From Mycolicibacterium sp. (GTDB taxonomy: Bacteria > Actinomycetota > Actinomycetes > Mycobacteriales > Mycobacteriaceae), in NCBI GenBank assembly GCA_020637165.1, contig JACJWN010000003.1, positions 372,001 to 436,000 of the forward strand: DNA of 64,000 bases, read 5' to 3'. A program made the position numbers and the translations under genes. Below, one piece after another: positions 1-8,849 of this stretch (position 1 is the stretch's first letter; the number at the start of each line of letters is the position of its first letter). The notes under the pieces are model-generated. The model worked only from the letters and a program-made list of their open reading frames with translations. It did not search any database and was not told the origin of the DNA.

Positions 1-670
1 CGCCGGCACCCTGGACCAGCGGCTCGATGATCACCGCCGCCAGGTCGTCGGCGTTGGCGCGCAGTTGGTCCTCGAACGCCGCGATGTAGCGCGGGTCGTA
101 CTCGGTGGGCACCGGCGGTGCGAACACCTGCTCGGCCAGCACGTCACGCCACAGCGAGTGCATTCCGCCCTCGGGGTCACAGACGCTCATCGTGGTGAAG
201 GTGTCGCCGTGGTAACCGCCGCGCCAGGTCATAAGGCGGCGTTTCCCGAACCGTCCGTTGCTGCGCCAGTACTGCAGCGCCATCTTGACCGCGACCTCGA
301 CGCCGACCGACCCGGAGTCGGAGAAGAAGACCGTATCCAGGCCTGCCGGGGTGATGTCGACCAGCAGTTGTGCCAGCCGGGCCGCGGGCTCGTGGGTCAG
401 GCCGCCGAACATGACGTGATTCATCACCCGCAGCTGCCGGTTCAGGGCCGCGTCCAGTACGGGGTGGCCGTGACCGTGGACCGCGGTCCACCACGAGGCC
501 ATCGCGTCGAGCACTCGAATCTCGGCCCCGTCGCGAACCAGCGTCAGCCAGGCGCCGGTGGCACCAACCGCCACCAGGGGCTGGATCGCCTCGGCCCCGA
601 CGGTGCTGTACGGGTGCCAGATATGGGCGGCGTCGATGGCGCTGATCTGCTGCGGAGTCAACGCCGGCAC
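1..670 (-). CDS. bioA: Adenosylmethionine-8-amino-7-oxononanoate aminotransferase BioA (N-terminal 223 residues, cut by the window edge)
   Basis: BioA is the PLP enzyme of biotin synthesis that transfers the amino group of S-adenosylmethionine to KAPA, giving DAPA; it is cytosolic. The visible part has class III aminotransferase landmarks in order: IWHPYSTVG near the N terminus, a WWTAVHGHGHP stretch, the cofactor-phosphate loop SDSGSVGVEVAVKMA and the GGYHGDT segment. The PLP lysine lies beyond the window. The family is about 430 residues, so roughly half is present. I chose the GTG start because a TAGGCT -10 hexamer lies exactly 7 nt upstream, which suits a leaderless mRNA, and because homologues start at this point. 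It is divergent from the acyltransferase gene. In M. tuberculosis two genes (Rv1567c and ripD) separate these neighbours; here they are absent from this spot. Confidence 0.95.
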   Translation of the reverse strand, partial: MPALTPQQISAIDAAHIWHPYSTVGAEAIQPLVAVGATGAWLTLVRDGAEIRVLDAMASWWTAVHGHGHPVLDAALNRQLRVMNHVMFGGLTHEPAARLAQLLVDITPAGLDTVFFSDSGSVGVEVAVKMALQYWRSNGRFGKRRLMTWRGGYHGDTFTTMSVCDPEGGMHSLWRDVLAEQVFAPPVPTEYDPRYIAAFEDQLRANADDLAAVIIEPLVQGAG

Positions 671-677
671 GATGTGC

Positions 678-683
678 AGCCTA
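678..683 (-). promoter_or_regulatory. -10 element of bioA (TAGGCT, leaderless type)
   Basis: TAGGCT on the minus strand ends 7 nt before the bioA GTG. A TANNNT hexamer at that distance is the usual arrangement when a mycobacterial transcript starts at the first base of the start codon. The position is read from sequence; promoter function is inferred. Confidence 0.55.
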
Positions 684-755
684 GCCGCGCGGGGGTAGCG
701 CCGAATCGCGGCGGGAAATCGGTAGGTCACGGAATTGGTAGATTGACGGGCGATC

Positions 756-2927
756 ATGGCCACCCTCACCCTGACCCGGCCGGCGAAACCGCCCGCCCCG
801 GGTCCGACCCGCCTCGGACCGGTAGCACCGGACCGTGCTGCGTCGTATCGCCATGATCTGGACGGTCTGCGCGGCATCGCGATCGCCCTGGTGGCGATAT
901 TCCACGTCTGGTTCGGTCGGGTGTCCGGCGGCGTCGACGTGTTCCTCGCACTGTCGGGCTTCTTCTTCGGCAGTTCCCTGCTGCGCACCGCACTGCGGCC
1001 GGGGGCATCGCTGTCGCCGTGGCCGCATGTCAAACGGCTGGCCCGGCGGCTGTTACCGGCGCTGGTGACGGTCCTGGCCGCCGCGGCGGTGCTGACCGTT
1101 TTGATTCAGCCGCAGACCCGGTGGGAGTCCTTCGCCAACCAGTGCCTGGCCAGTCTGGGCTACTACCAGAACTGGGAACTGTCGGCCACGGCGTCGGACT
1201 ACCTGCGCGCCGGTGAGACCGTCTCGCCGTTGCAGCACATCTGGTCGATGTCGGTGCAGGGTCAGTTCTACATCTCGTTCCTGCTGCTCATTCTGGGATT
1301 CACCGCCGCCTTCCGGCGGCTGGGCAGCCGACGGCTGCGCACCGCCTTCATCGCACTGCTGACCGTTCTCACGGTGGCCTCGTTCGTCTACGCGATCATC
1401 GCCCATCAGACCGACCAGGTCAGCGCCTACTACAACAGCTTCGCCCGGGCCTGGGAGCTGCTGCTGGGCGTTCTGGTGGGCGCGCTGGTGCCCTATATCG
1501 GCTGGCCGATGTGGCTGCGCTCCCTGCTGGCCGGTGTGGGCCTGGCGGCCATCCTGTCCTGCGGGGCGCTCATCGACGGCGTCAAGCAGTTCCCGGGACC
1601 GTGGGCGCTGGTGCCGGTCGGCGCCGCGGCGCTGCTCATCCTGGCCGGGGCCAACCGCGGAGCCCGGCCGTCCACACGGGACCGCCTCCCGGCGCCCAAT
1701 CGGCTGCTGGCCAGCAAACCGCTGGTGAAGCTCGGCGCCATGGCCTACTCGCTGTACCTGTGGCACTGGCCCCTGCTGATCTTCTGGCTCGCCTACACCG
1801 GCGGTGAGCGCGCCCAGTTCCTCGACGGCCTGGCGATTCTGCTGATTTCGGGAGTGCTGGCCTACCTGACCATGCGCTTCATCGAGGAGCCGCTGCGCTA
1901 CCGGCGTTCGTCGGCCGCCGACGTCGCGAAGCCCACAGTGCCGGTGCGCAAGCGACTAGCCCGCCCGGCCGCCGTCGGCGGCACCGCCATCGCACTGCTC
2001 GGCGTGGCGCTGGTCACCACCTCGTTCACCTGGCGTGAGCACGTGGCCGCGCAGCGGGCCGGCGGCAACGAGCTCGCCGAACTGGCCGACGGGGACTACC
2101 CCGGCGCCCGGGCATTGCTCGACAGTGCCCGCGTACCGCGGCTGCCCTTCCGGCCCACCGTGCTCGAAGCCAAGGACGACCTGCCCGAATCAACCAACGA
2201 CGGATGCATCAGCGACTTCTCGAACGTCGGGATCATCAACTGCACCTACGGCGACGTCTCGGCGACACGCACCATCGCGCTGGCCGGCGGCTCGCACGCC
2301 GAGCACTGGATCACCGCACTGGACATTCTTGGCAAGCAGCACGGGTTCAAGGTGGTCACCTATCTGAAGATGGGCTGCCCGCTGACCACCGAATCAGTGC
2401 CGCGGGTGATGGGCGACAACCGGCCCTACCCCAAGTGCCATCAGTGGAACGAGCGGGTGATGGCCAAGCTCATCGAGGACCATCCCGACTTCGTGTTCAC
2501 CACCTCGACGCGGCCGTGGAACATCAAACCCGGCGACACCATGCCCGCCACCTACATCGGCATCTGGAAGACGCTGACCAAGCACCAGATCCCGATTCTG
2601 GCGATGCGGGACACCCCCTGGCTGGTGAAGAACGGCAAGGCTTTGGTGCCGGCCGACTGCCTGGCCAAGGGTGGCGATGCGGAGTCGTGCGGGACCAAAC
2701 GGTCCCAGGTGCTCTCCGAACGCAACCAGACCCTCGACTTCCTCTCCCGGTTCCCGACGATGAAGGTGCTCGACATGAGCGACGCGGTGTGCCGGGACGA
2801 CTACTGCCGCGCCATCGAGGGCAACGTGCTGATCTACCACGATTCCCACCACCTCTCGTCGACCTACATGCGGACCATGACACCCGAACTCGGCCGCCAG
2901 CTCGGCGAAGCGACCGGGTGGTGGTGA
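756..2927 (+). CDS. Acyltransferase-3 (OafA/YrhL-type) membrane protein with C-terminal SGNH-like domain, Rv1565c-like
   Basis: 723 residues. Roughly residues 30-385 are an acyltransferase-3 membrane domain with about ten hydrophobic spans. It contains the family signature IFHVWFGR followed by GGVDVFLALSGFFFG, and the late EEPLRYRR motif. A further membrane span at about 405-425 leads to an extracytoplasmic SGNH-hydrolase-like domain (about 480-723) with GGSHAEHW as the nucleophile block (G-G-S-H rather than the common G-D-S-H) and HDSHHLSSTY as the Asp/His block. Such fusions move an acyl group, often acetyl, across the membrane and onto a cell-envelope glycan. The acceptor cannot be read from sequence. 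The length matches the M. tuberculosis counterpart Rv1565c. The gene is alone in its orientation with bioA diverging. A TAGATT hexamer at 739-744 is a possible -10. Confidence 0.9.
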   Translation: MATLTLTRPAKPPAPGPTRLGPVAPDRAASYRHDLDGLRGIAIALVAIFHVWFGRVSGGVDVFLALSGFFFGSSLLRTALRPGASLSPWPHVKRLARRLLPALVTVLAAAAVLTVLIQPQTRWESFANQCLASLGYYQNWELSATASDYLRAGETVSPLQHIWSMSVQGQFYISFLLLILGFTAAFRRLGSRRLRTAFIALLTVLTVASFVYAIIAHQTDQVSAYYNSFARAWELLLGVLVGALVPYIGWPMWLRSLLAGVGLAAILSCGALIDGVKQFPGPWALVPVGAAALLILAGANRGARPSTRDRLPAPNRLLASKPLVKLGAMAYSLYLWHWPLLIFWLAYTGGERAQFLDGLAILLISGVLAYLTMRFIEEPLRYRRSSAADVAKPTVPVRKRLARPAAVGGTAIALLGVALVTTSFTWREHVAAQRAGGNELAELADGDYPGARALLDSARVPRLPFRPTVLEAKDDLPESTNDGCISDFSNVGIINCTYGDVSATRTIALAGGSHAEHWITALDILGKQHGFKVVTYLKMGCPLTTESVPRVMGDNRPYPKCHQWNERVMAKLIEDHPDFVFTTSTRPWNIKPGDTMPATYIGIWKTLTKHQIPILAMRDTPWLVKNGKALVPADCLAKGGDAESCGTKRSQVLSERNQTLDFLSRFPTMKVLDMSDAVCRDDYCRAIEGNVLIYHDSHHLSSTYMRTMTPELGRQLGEATGWW

Positions 2928-2971
2928 CCGCGCGACGCGAGGACGCGTTCTGTCGGGAGGCCGATCTAGAA

Positions 2972-2987
2972 TCGAACGCATGTTCGA
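2972..2987 (+). promoter_or_regulatory. LexA/SOS box overlapping the -10 element and start codon of the 13E12 gene
   Basis: TCGAACGCATGTTCGA is a perfect palindrome, TCGAAC-N4-GTTCGA, which is the mycobacterial/Gram-positive LexA operator consensus. One more matching base on each side makes ATCGAAC/GTTCGAT. It overlaps a TAGAAT -10 hexamer (2967-2972) on its left and contains the ATG at 2980. LexA bound here would block both polymerase and the leaderless start. Sites of this type upstream of 13E12-family genes are known in M. tuberculosis. Confidence 0.88.
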
Positions 2988-4380
2988 TGAGAAAGGCGAC
3001 GCCGAGCTTCTCGGCGTGATGGCCGAGGCGCAGCGCGACGAGCGGGTCGCGGTGGCGCGTCGACTGCTTGCCGCCGGGCGGTTGTGCCAGCTGCGGATGG
3101 CCGATGTCGATGCCGAGGACCGATTTCAGTGGTGTGTGGACAACTGGGAGGCGGTAGCCGCCGAGGTCGGCGCGGAACTGGGGATCAGCCGCCGCCGGGC
3201 CTCGACGCAGATGAACTACGGGGTGGAACTGCTCGAGCGGCTTCCGAAGCTGGGGGCGGTGTTCGCCTCCGGTGAGGTGGATTTTCGGGTGGTCGCCGTG
3301 GCGGTGTTCCGCACCGGATTGGTCACCGACGAGGACGTTCTCACCGCCCTCGACGCCCGCCTGGCCGCTGCGGCGCCTCGGTGGAACGCCTACTCCAACG
3401 CGAGGATCGCCGAACTGGTGGACTGGTGGGTGCGCGAGGCCGACCCTGCCGCGGAGCGCAACGCCCGCAGCGCCGACGCCGACCGCAATGTCACGATCGG
3501 CCCCTCCCGCGACGGGCTGACCGAGTTCTGGGGCACACTGCGCACACCCGACGCCGCGGCGCTGGACCGCCGCCTGAATCAGCTGACCGCCACCGTCTGC
3601 CGCGGGGACCCACGCACCCGGCAGCAGCGCCGGGCCGACGCGATGGCGGTGCTGACCGCCGGCGGCACCTCAATGGTCTGCGGCTGCGAGTCGGCCGACT
3701 GCCGCAAGAGGGGTTCCGTCGCCGCGCCGGGCCAGATCGTGATCCACGTGATGGCCGAGGCCGCCACGGTGAGCGGCACCGGCGATGCCCCCGGTTACCT
3801 GCCCGGCCACGGCGCCATTCCCGCCGACCAGGTCCGCATCCTCGCCGAACGCGCGCTGCTGCGCCCGATGCGAGACGCCGGCGAATTCCAGGCCGAGGCC
3901 CAATACCGACCCTCGACCGCACTGGCGGAATTTGTCAGGAACCGGGACCTATGTTGCCGGTTCCCCGGCTGCGGCAAGCCCGCGGAGGTCTGCGATATCG
4001 ACCACACCGTGCCCTACGGCCGCGGCGGGCCGACTCACCCGTCCAACCTGGCTTTGCTCTGCCGTCTTCATCATCTCCTCAAAACCTTCCTGTGCGGCGA
4101 AAAAGGCTGGCGGGAAGAGCAATTCACGGATGGCACCATCGTCTGGACCTCACCCTCGGGCCGCACCTACACCACCACGCCGGGCGGCGCGCTGTTCTTT
4201 CCGCAACTGGCCGAGCCCAGCGGACCCGTCACCGCAGCCGCGCGCGGGGTGGAGTCCGAGGGGCGCACCCTGATGATGCCGACCCGAAGACGCCCCCGAG
4301 CCGCCGAACGAGCCGCCCGTATCCGCTGGGAGCGCGGCCTCAACGAGGCCCGAATGAACGCCGACCCACCACCGTTCTAG
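2980..4380 (+). CDS. 13E12 repeat family protein: DUF222 domain plus HNH endonuclease domain
   Basis: 466 residues. The N-terminal two thirds is DUF222-like and helical, with a VARRLLAAGRL stretch and a run near RRRASTQMNYG. The C terminus carries a complete HNH nuclease: a CCRFPGC zinc knuckle at about 324-330, CDIDHTVPYGRGG (first His and the Asp pair), NLALLCRLHH (Asn and last His) and KTFLCG. All metal and catalytic positions look intact, so it should be active. The family is multicopy in mycobacteria and behaves like a mobile repeat (REP13E12), but its biological role is not established. The start is fixed by a TAGAAT -10 exactly 7 nt upstream, inside the SOS box. It is inserted between two genes (Rv1565c-like and treX) that are adjacent in M. 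tuberculosis. Confidence 0.9.
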   Translation: MFDEKGDAELLGVMAEAQRDERVAVARRLLAAGRLCQLRMADVDAEDRFQWCVDNWEAVAAEVGAELGISRRRASTQMNYGVELLERLPKLGAVFASGEVDFRVVAVAVFRTGLVTDEDVLTALDARLAAAAPRWNAYSNARIAELVDWWVREADPAAERNARSADADRNVTIGPSRDGLTEFWGTLRTPDAAALDRRLNQLTATVCRGDPRTRQQRRADAMAVLTAGGTSMVCGCESADCRKRGSVAAPGQIVIHVMAEAATVSGTGDAPGYLPGHGAIPADQVRILAERALLRPMRDAGEFQAEAQYRPSTALAEFVRNRDLCCRFPGCGKPAEVCDIDHTVPYGRGGPTHPSNLALLCRLHHLLKTFLCGEKGWREEQFTDGTIVWTSPSGRTYTTTPGGALFFPQLAEPSGPVTAAARGVESEGRTLMMPTRRRPRAAERAARIRWERGLNEARMNADPPPF

Positions 4381-4391
4381 CCCGACGCCGA

Positions 4392-4397
4392 TAAGGT
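4392..4397 (+). promoter_or_regulatory. -10 element of the treXYZ operon (TAAGGT)
   Basis: TAAGGT ends 6 nt before the treX ATG, consistent with leaderless transcription of the treX-treY-treZ operon. It lies just after the stop codon of the 13E12 gene. Function is inferred from spacing. Confidence 0.5.
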
Positions 4398-4403
4398 CGT
4401 CCC

Positions 4404-6545
4404 ATGCCACCGCGCGACTCCCCCCGTCCAGCCGTGTGGCCGGGAAGCCCCTACCCGCTCGGCGCCACCTACGACGGCGCGGGCACCAATTTCTCGTTGT
4501 TCTCCGAGGTCGCCGACAGGGTGGAACTGTGCCTGATCGACGGCGACGGCTCCGAGACCCGGATCGACCTCGAAGAAGTCGACGTCTTCGTCTGGCACGC
4601 CTACCTTCCGACCGTCGCCCCGGGCCAGCGCTACGGGTTCCGGGTGCACGGGCCCTGGAATCCCGGAGCCGGGCTGCGTTGCGACTCCAGCAAGTTGCTG
4701 CTCGACCCGTACGGGAAGTCCTTCGACGGCCATTTCGACTTCAGCCAGGCCCTCTACTCCTACGACCTCGGTTCGGCCGACCCGGCCAGCGGGGGCGTGC
4801 CCCCGCGGATCGACTCGTTGGGGCACACGATGACCAGCGTTGTCATCAACCCCTACTTCCAATGGGGCTCCGACCACGCGCCGCGCACCCCTTATCACGA
4901 GACGATCATCTACGAGGCCCACGTCAAGGGGATGACGCAGACGCACCCTGCGGTGCCGGAGAACCTGCGCGGCACTTATGCCGGTCTGGCGCACCCGGCG
5001 GTGATCGACCACCTGAAATCGCTCAACGTCACGGCGATCGAGCTGATGCCGGTCCATCAGTTCATGGACGACAAGCGACTGCTCGGATTGGGCCTGCGGA
5101 ACTACTGGGGCTACAACACCTTCGGCTATTTCGCACCGCACGCCGGCTACGCCTCCAACCAGCAGGCCGGTGGAGCGGTCGGCGAGTTCAAGACCATGGT
5201 CCGGGCCTTCCACGAGGCCGGCATCGAGGTGATCCTCGACGTGGTCTACAACCACACCGGCGAAAGCGACCACCTCGGGCCGACGATCAGCTTCCGCGGC
5301 ATCGACAACGCCGCCTATTACCGGCTGCTGGACTCGGACCTACGGCTCTACAAGGACTTCACCGGAACCGGCAACAGCCTCAACGTCCGCCACCCGCACA
5401 CCCTGCAGCTGATCATGGACTCGCTGCGCTACTGGGCGCAGGAGATGCACGTCGACGGGTTCCGCTTCGACCTCGCCTCGACGCTGGCCCGGGAGTTCTA
5501 CGACGTAGACCGGCTGTCGGCCTTCTTCGACCTGGTTCAGCAGGATCCGGTGATCAGCCAGTTGAAGCTGATCGCCGAGCCCTGGGACATCGGCGAGGGC
5601 GGTTACCAGGTGGGCAACTTCCCCGGTCTGTGGACCGAGTGGAACGGCAAGTACCGCGACACCGTCCGCGACTACTGGCGCGGCGAACCGGCCGCCCTGG
5701 GAGAGTTCGCCTCCCGGCTGACCGGCTCCTCGGACCTCTACGAGGCCACCGGTCGGCGCCCCATCGCCAGCATCAACTTCGTCACCTGCCACGACGGTTT
5801 CACCCTGGCCGACCTGGTTTCCTACGACGAGAAGCACAACGAAGCAAACGGCGAGGACAACCGCGACGGCGAGAGCCACAACCGATCCTGGAACTGCGGG
5901 GTCGAGGGGCCCACCGAGGATCCCGAGATCCTGGAACTGCGGCATCGGCAGATGCGCAACATCATGGCGACCCTGATGCTGTCCCAGGGCACCCCGATGA
6001 TCAGCCACGGCGACGAGATCGGTCGCACCCAGCGGGGTAACAACAACGGGTACTGCCAGGACAACGACCTCACCTGGATCGACTGGGGCGCCGCCGGGGA
6101 GTACGCCGACATCCTGGAGTTCACCCGCAAGGTCACCACGCTGCGGGCCGATCACCCGGTGTTCCGCCGGCGGCGGTTCTTCGAGGGCAAGCCGATCCGC
6201 GACGGCGACCAGAACCGCGATATCGCCTGGCTCACCCGCAACGCCGTGGAGATGACCCCCGGCGACTGGAACTCGGGCATCAAGTCGGTGGCGGTGTTCC
6301 TTAACGGCGAGGCTATTCCGGAACCCGACAAGCGCGGGGAACGCATCGTCGACGACTCCTTCCTGATGTGTTTCAACGCGCACGCCTACCCGGTGGAGTT
6401 CATCACCCCCGACGGCCAGTACGCCCGACGTTGGACCGTCATCCTCGACACGTTCCACCCGGACGACGGGCAACAGGTGGTTTCCGCGGGCGCGAAGGTA
6501 ACCGTCCCCCCGCGATCCCTGCTCCTGCTTCAGAAGACGGCATAA
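4404..6545 (+). CDS. treX: Glycogen/maltodextrin debranching enzyme TreX (GlgX family)
   Basis: 713 residues. TreX is an isoamylase-type GH13 enzyme that cleaves alpha-1,6 branches of glycogen and gives linear maltodextrins for TreY and TreZ. The N terminus (about 10-100) is a CBM48-like beta-sandwich beginning VWPGSPYPLGATYDGAGTNF. The TIM barrel follows, with DVVYNHTGE (region I), DGFRFDLAST (region II with the nucleophile Asp), LIAEPWDIG (region III with the acid/base Glu) and FVTCHDGFTLADL (region IV). A C-terminal beta domain closes the protein. The length is close to the roughly 720 residues usual for the family. It is the first gene of treX-treY-treZ, 15 nt before treY. The product is cytosolic. 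Its substrate could be storage glycogen or alpha-glucan intermediates. Confidence 0.96.
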   Translation: MPPRDSPRPAVWPGSPYPLGATYDGAGTNFSLFSEVADRVELCLIDGDGSETRIDLEEVDVFVWHAYLPTVAPGQRYGFRVHGPWNPGAGLRCDSSKLLLDPYGKSFDGHFDFSQALYSYDLGSADPASGGVPPRIDSLGHTMTSVVINPYFQWGSDHAPRTPYHETIIYEAHVKGMTQTHPAVPENLRGTYAGLAHPAVIDHLKSLNVTAIELMPVHQFMDDKRLLGLGLRNYWGYNTFGYFAPHAGYASNQQAGGAVGEFKTMVRAFHEAGIEVILDVVYNHTGESDHLGPTISFRGIDNAAYYRLLDSDLRLYKDFTGTGNSLNVRHPHTLQLIMDSLRYWAQEMHVDGFRFDLASTLAREFYDVDRLSAFFDLVQQDPVISQLKLIAEPWDIGEGGYQVGNFPGLWTEWNGKYRDTVRDYWRGEPAALGEFASRLTGSSDLYEATGRRPIASINFVTCHDGFTLADLVSYDEKHNEANGEDNRDGESHNRSWNCGVEGPTEDPEILELRHRQMRNIMATLMLSQGTPMISHGDEIGRTQRGNNNGYCQDNDLTWIDWGAAGEYADILEFTRKVTTLRADHPVFRRRRFFEGKPIRDGDQNRDIAWLTRNAVEMTPGDWNSGIKSVAVFLNGEAIPEPDKRGERIVDDSFLMCFNAHAYPVEFITPDGQYARRWTVILDTFHPDDGQQVVSAGAKVTVPPRSLLLLQKTA

Positions 6546-6560
6546 CGGGAACAGGCAGCT

Positions 6561-8849
6561 GTGCCCTACCCCGTACTGTCCACCTACCGCCTCCAACTCA
6601 GCGGGGCCTTCACCTTCGCCGATGCCGCCGAACTCGTCGATTACATCGCCGAATTGGGTTGTTCGCACCTCTACCTCTCCCCAGTGCTCACCGCCGCGGC
6701 GGGTTCCTCACACGGATACGACGTGACCGACCCGACGACCGTCTCGGCCGAACTGGGTGGGCCAGACGGTTTCGCACGGTTGGCCCGCGCGGCAGAACGC
6801 CGGGGCCTGGGTCTGGTCGTCGACATCGTGCCCAACCACGCCGGGGTCGACCCCTCGGCGAACAACCCCTGGTGGCGGGACGTTCTGCGGCACGGCAGGG
6901 ACTCGCACTACGCGTCCTTCTTCGACATCGACTTCGCCGCCGACCCGCAGGGGCGGATCGTGCTGCCGGTGCTCGGATGCTCCGAGGACTTGCAGCGACT
7001 CGCCATCGACGGCGATGACCTGGCCCTCTACGGGATGCGGTTTCCGATCGCGCCGGGCACGGCCGCCAAGGACGACGACGCCCGTGCCGTGCACGACCGC
7101 CAGCACTACCGCCTGGTCGACTGGCGCACCGGGGTGTGCGGCTACCGGCGCTTCTTCTCGATCACCTCGCTGGCCGGCCTGCGCCAGGAGGATCCGGCGG
7201 TCTTCGACGCGACGCATGCCGAGGTTGCCCGATGGTTCGCCCAGGGGCTCGTCGACGGAGTTCGGGTCGATCATCCCGACGGGCTGACCGACCCGAGCGG
7301 CTACCTGACCCGGCTGCGCGCGACGCTCGGTCCGCGGGCGTGGGTGGTCATCGAGAAGATCCTCGCCCCCGGCGAACCGTTGGACCCGGAACTGCCCATT
7401 CAGGGCACCACCGGATACGACGCGCTGCGCGAGATCGGCGGCCTGTTCGTCGATCCCTCCGGGGCCGGCCCGCTCACCGCGCTGGCCGAGTCCGCCGGAT
7501 TCGACAACTCCAAGGCCGAGGAGTCCCTGCGGCAGTTGAAGATCCGCACCATGACCGAGGCCCTGCCCGCCGAGTTGGACCGGCTACGGCGCACGATTGA
7601 GCGGGACACCGGCGCCACCCACCCGGAACTTACCGGCGCCATCGCCGCGCTGCTGGCCGTTGTCGGTGTCTACCGCAGCGATTATCGGGGGCTGTCCCAG
7701 GTGCTCGGCGCGGCGATGGCGCGCGCGCTGGAGCTCCAGCAGGATTTGGACGATCCGCTGCAGATCGTCTCGGCGGCGCTGACCCATCCGGAGTCCGCGG
7801 CGCGACTGCAGCAGTTGTGCGGCGCGATGACGGCCAAGGCCGTCGAGGACTGCTACTTCTACCGCGACCCGCGGTTGGTCTCGCTCAACGAGGTCGGCGG
7901 TGACCCGCTGCGCTTCGGTGTCAGCGCCGCGGAGTTCCACCGCGCCGCCGCGGTGCGCGGCCAACTGTGGCCGGCCGCCATGACCACCCTGTCCACCCAC
8001 GACACCAAGCGCGGTGAGGACGTCCGGGCCCGCATCGGCGTGCTGTCCCAGGTGCCCACGCTGTGGTCGGAGACGGTGTCGCGGTGCGAAGAGTCGACAC
8101 CTTCCCCCGATCCGGCGACCGGACTTTTCCTCTTGCAGAACATCTTCGGCGTCTGGCCCGCCGGCGGAAACGTCAGCCCCACACTGCGCCGGCGGTTGCA
8201 CGATTACGCCGGGAAGGCGATCCGGGAATCGGGTCGGCGGACTTCCTGGGCACAACCCGACCAGGACTTCGAGCACTCGGTGCACCAGTGGCTGGACGCC
8301 GTGCTGGACGGCCCGCCCGCCACCGCCATCACCGCACTCCTCGGCCACTTGCTGCCCCACGCGCACAGCGACGCCCTCGGCCAGAAACTGCTCGCCCTGA
8401 CCGTCCCCGGCGTCCCCGACGTGTACCAGGGCACCGAACTCTGGGAAGACAGCCTCGTCGACCCCGACAACCGACGGCCGGTGGACTACGGCTGGCGCCG
8501 GGCCGCGCTGCGTCGGGGGGACCATCCGAAACTGCGGGTGGTGGCCGCGGCACTGGCGGCCCGCCGGGACCGGCCGGAGACCTTCACCGGCGGCGGCTAC
8601 CAACCGGTCCTGGCCACCGGTCCTGCCGCCGATCACCTGATCGGATTCCGCCGGGGCACCGACGTCCTGGTCGCCGTCAGCCGCTGGACGATCCAGCTGG
8701 GCGAGAACGGCTGGGGGCCAACGGTTCTGCGGCTGCCGCCCGGCACCTGGACCGACCGGATCACCGGGGCGAGTCACGCCGGTTCGGTAGGTGCATCCGA
8801 ACTGTTCGCCGACCTTCCGGTTGCGCTCCTGGAGAAGACCGATGGCTGA
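6561..8849 (+). CDS. treY: Maltooligosyltrehalose synthase TreY
   Basis: 762 residues. TreY is a GH13 intramolecular transglycosylase that turns the reducing-end alpha-1,4 bond of a maltodextrin into the alpha,alpha-1,1 bond of trehalose. The start is GTG (V-PYPVLSTYRLQLS), and the second residues match the family opening YRLQL. Landmarks are DIVPNHAGVD (region I), GVRVDHPDGL with the nucleophile Asp (region II), WVVIEKIL with the catalytic Glu (region III), and LSTHDTKRGEDVRAR (region IV). A long helical insertion in the middle (about 290-400) is typical of TreY. It is co-transcribed with treX, and its last 8 nt overlap the start of treZ, so translation is probably coupled. The family is usually 700-770 residues. 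Confidence 0.96.
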   Translation: MPYPVLSTYRLQLSGAFTFADAAELVDYIAELGCSHLYLSPVLTAAAGSSHGYDVTDPTTVSAELGGPDGFARLARAAERRGLGLVVDIVPNHAGVDPSANNPWWRDVLRHGRDSHYASFFDIDFAADPQGRIVLPVLGCSEDLQRLAIDGDDLALYGMRFPIAPGTAAKDDDARAVHDRQHYRLVDWRTGVCGYRRFFSITSLAGLRQEDPAVFDATHAEVARWFAQGLVDGVRVDHPDGLTDPSGYLTRLRATLGPRAWVVIEKILAPGEPLDPELPIQGTTGYDALREIGGLFVDPSGAGPLTALAESAGFDNSKAEESLRQLKIRTMTEALPAELDRLRRTIERDTGATHPELTGAIAALLAVVGVYRSDYRGLSQVLGAAMARALELQQDLDDPLQIVSAALTHPESAARLQQLCGAMTAKAVEDCYFYRDPRLVSLNEVGGDPLRFGVSAAEFHRAAAVRGQLWPAAMTTLSTHDTKRGEDVRARIGVLSQVPTLWSETVSRCEESTPSPDPATGLFLLQNIFGVWPAGGNVSPTLRRRLHDYAGKAIRESGRRTSWAQPDQDFEHSVHQWLDAVLDGPPATAITALLGHLLPHAHSDALGQKLLALTVPGVPDVYQGTELWEDSLVDPDNRRPVDYGWRRAALRRGDHPKLRVVAAALAARRDRPETFTGGGYQPVLATGPAADHLIGFRRGTDVLVAVSRWTIQLGENGWGPTVLRLPPGTWTDRITGASHAGSVGASELFADLPVALLEKTDG

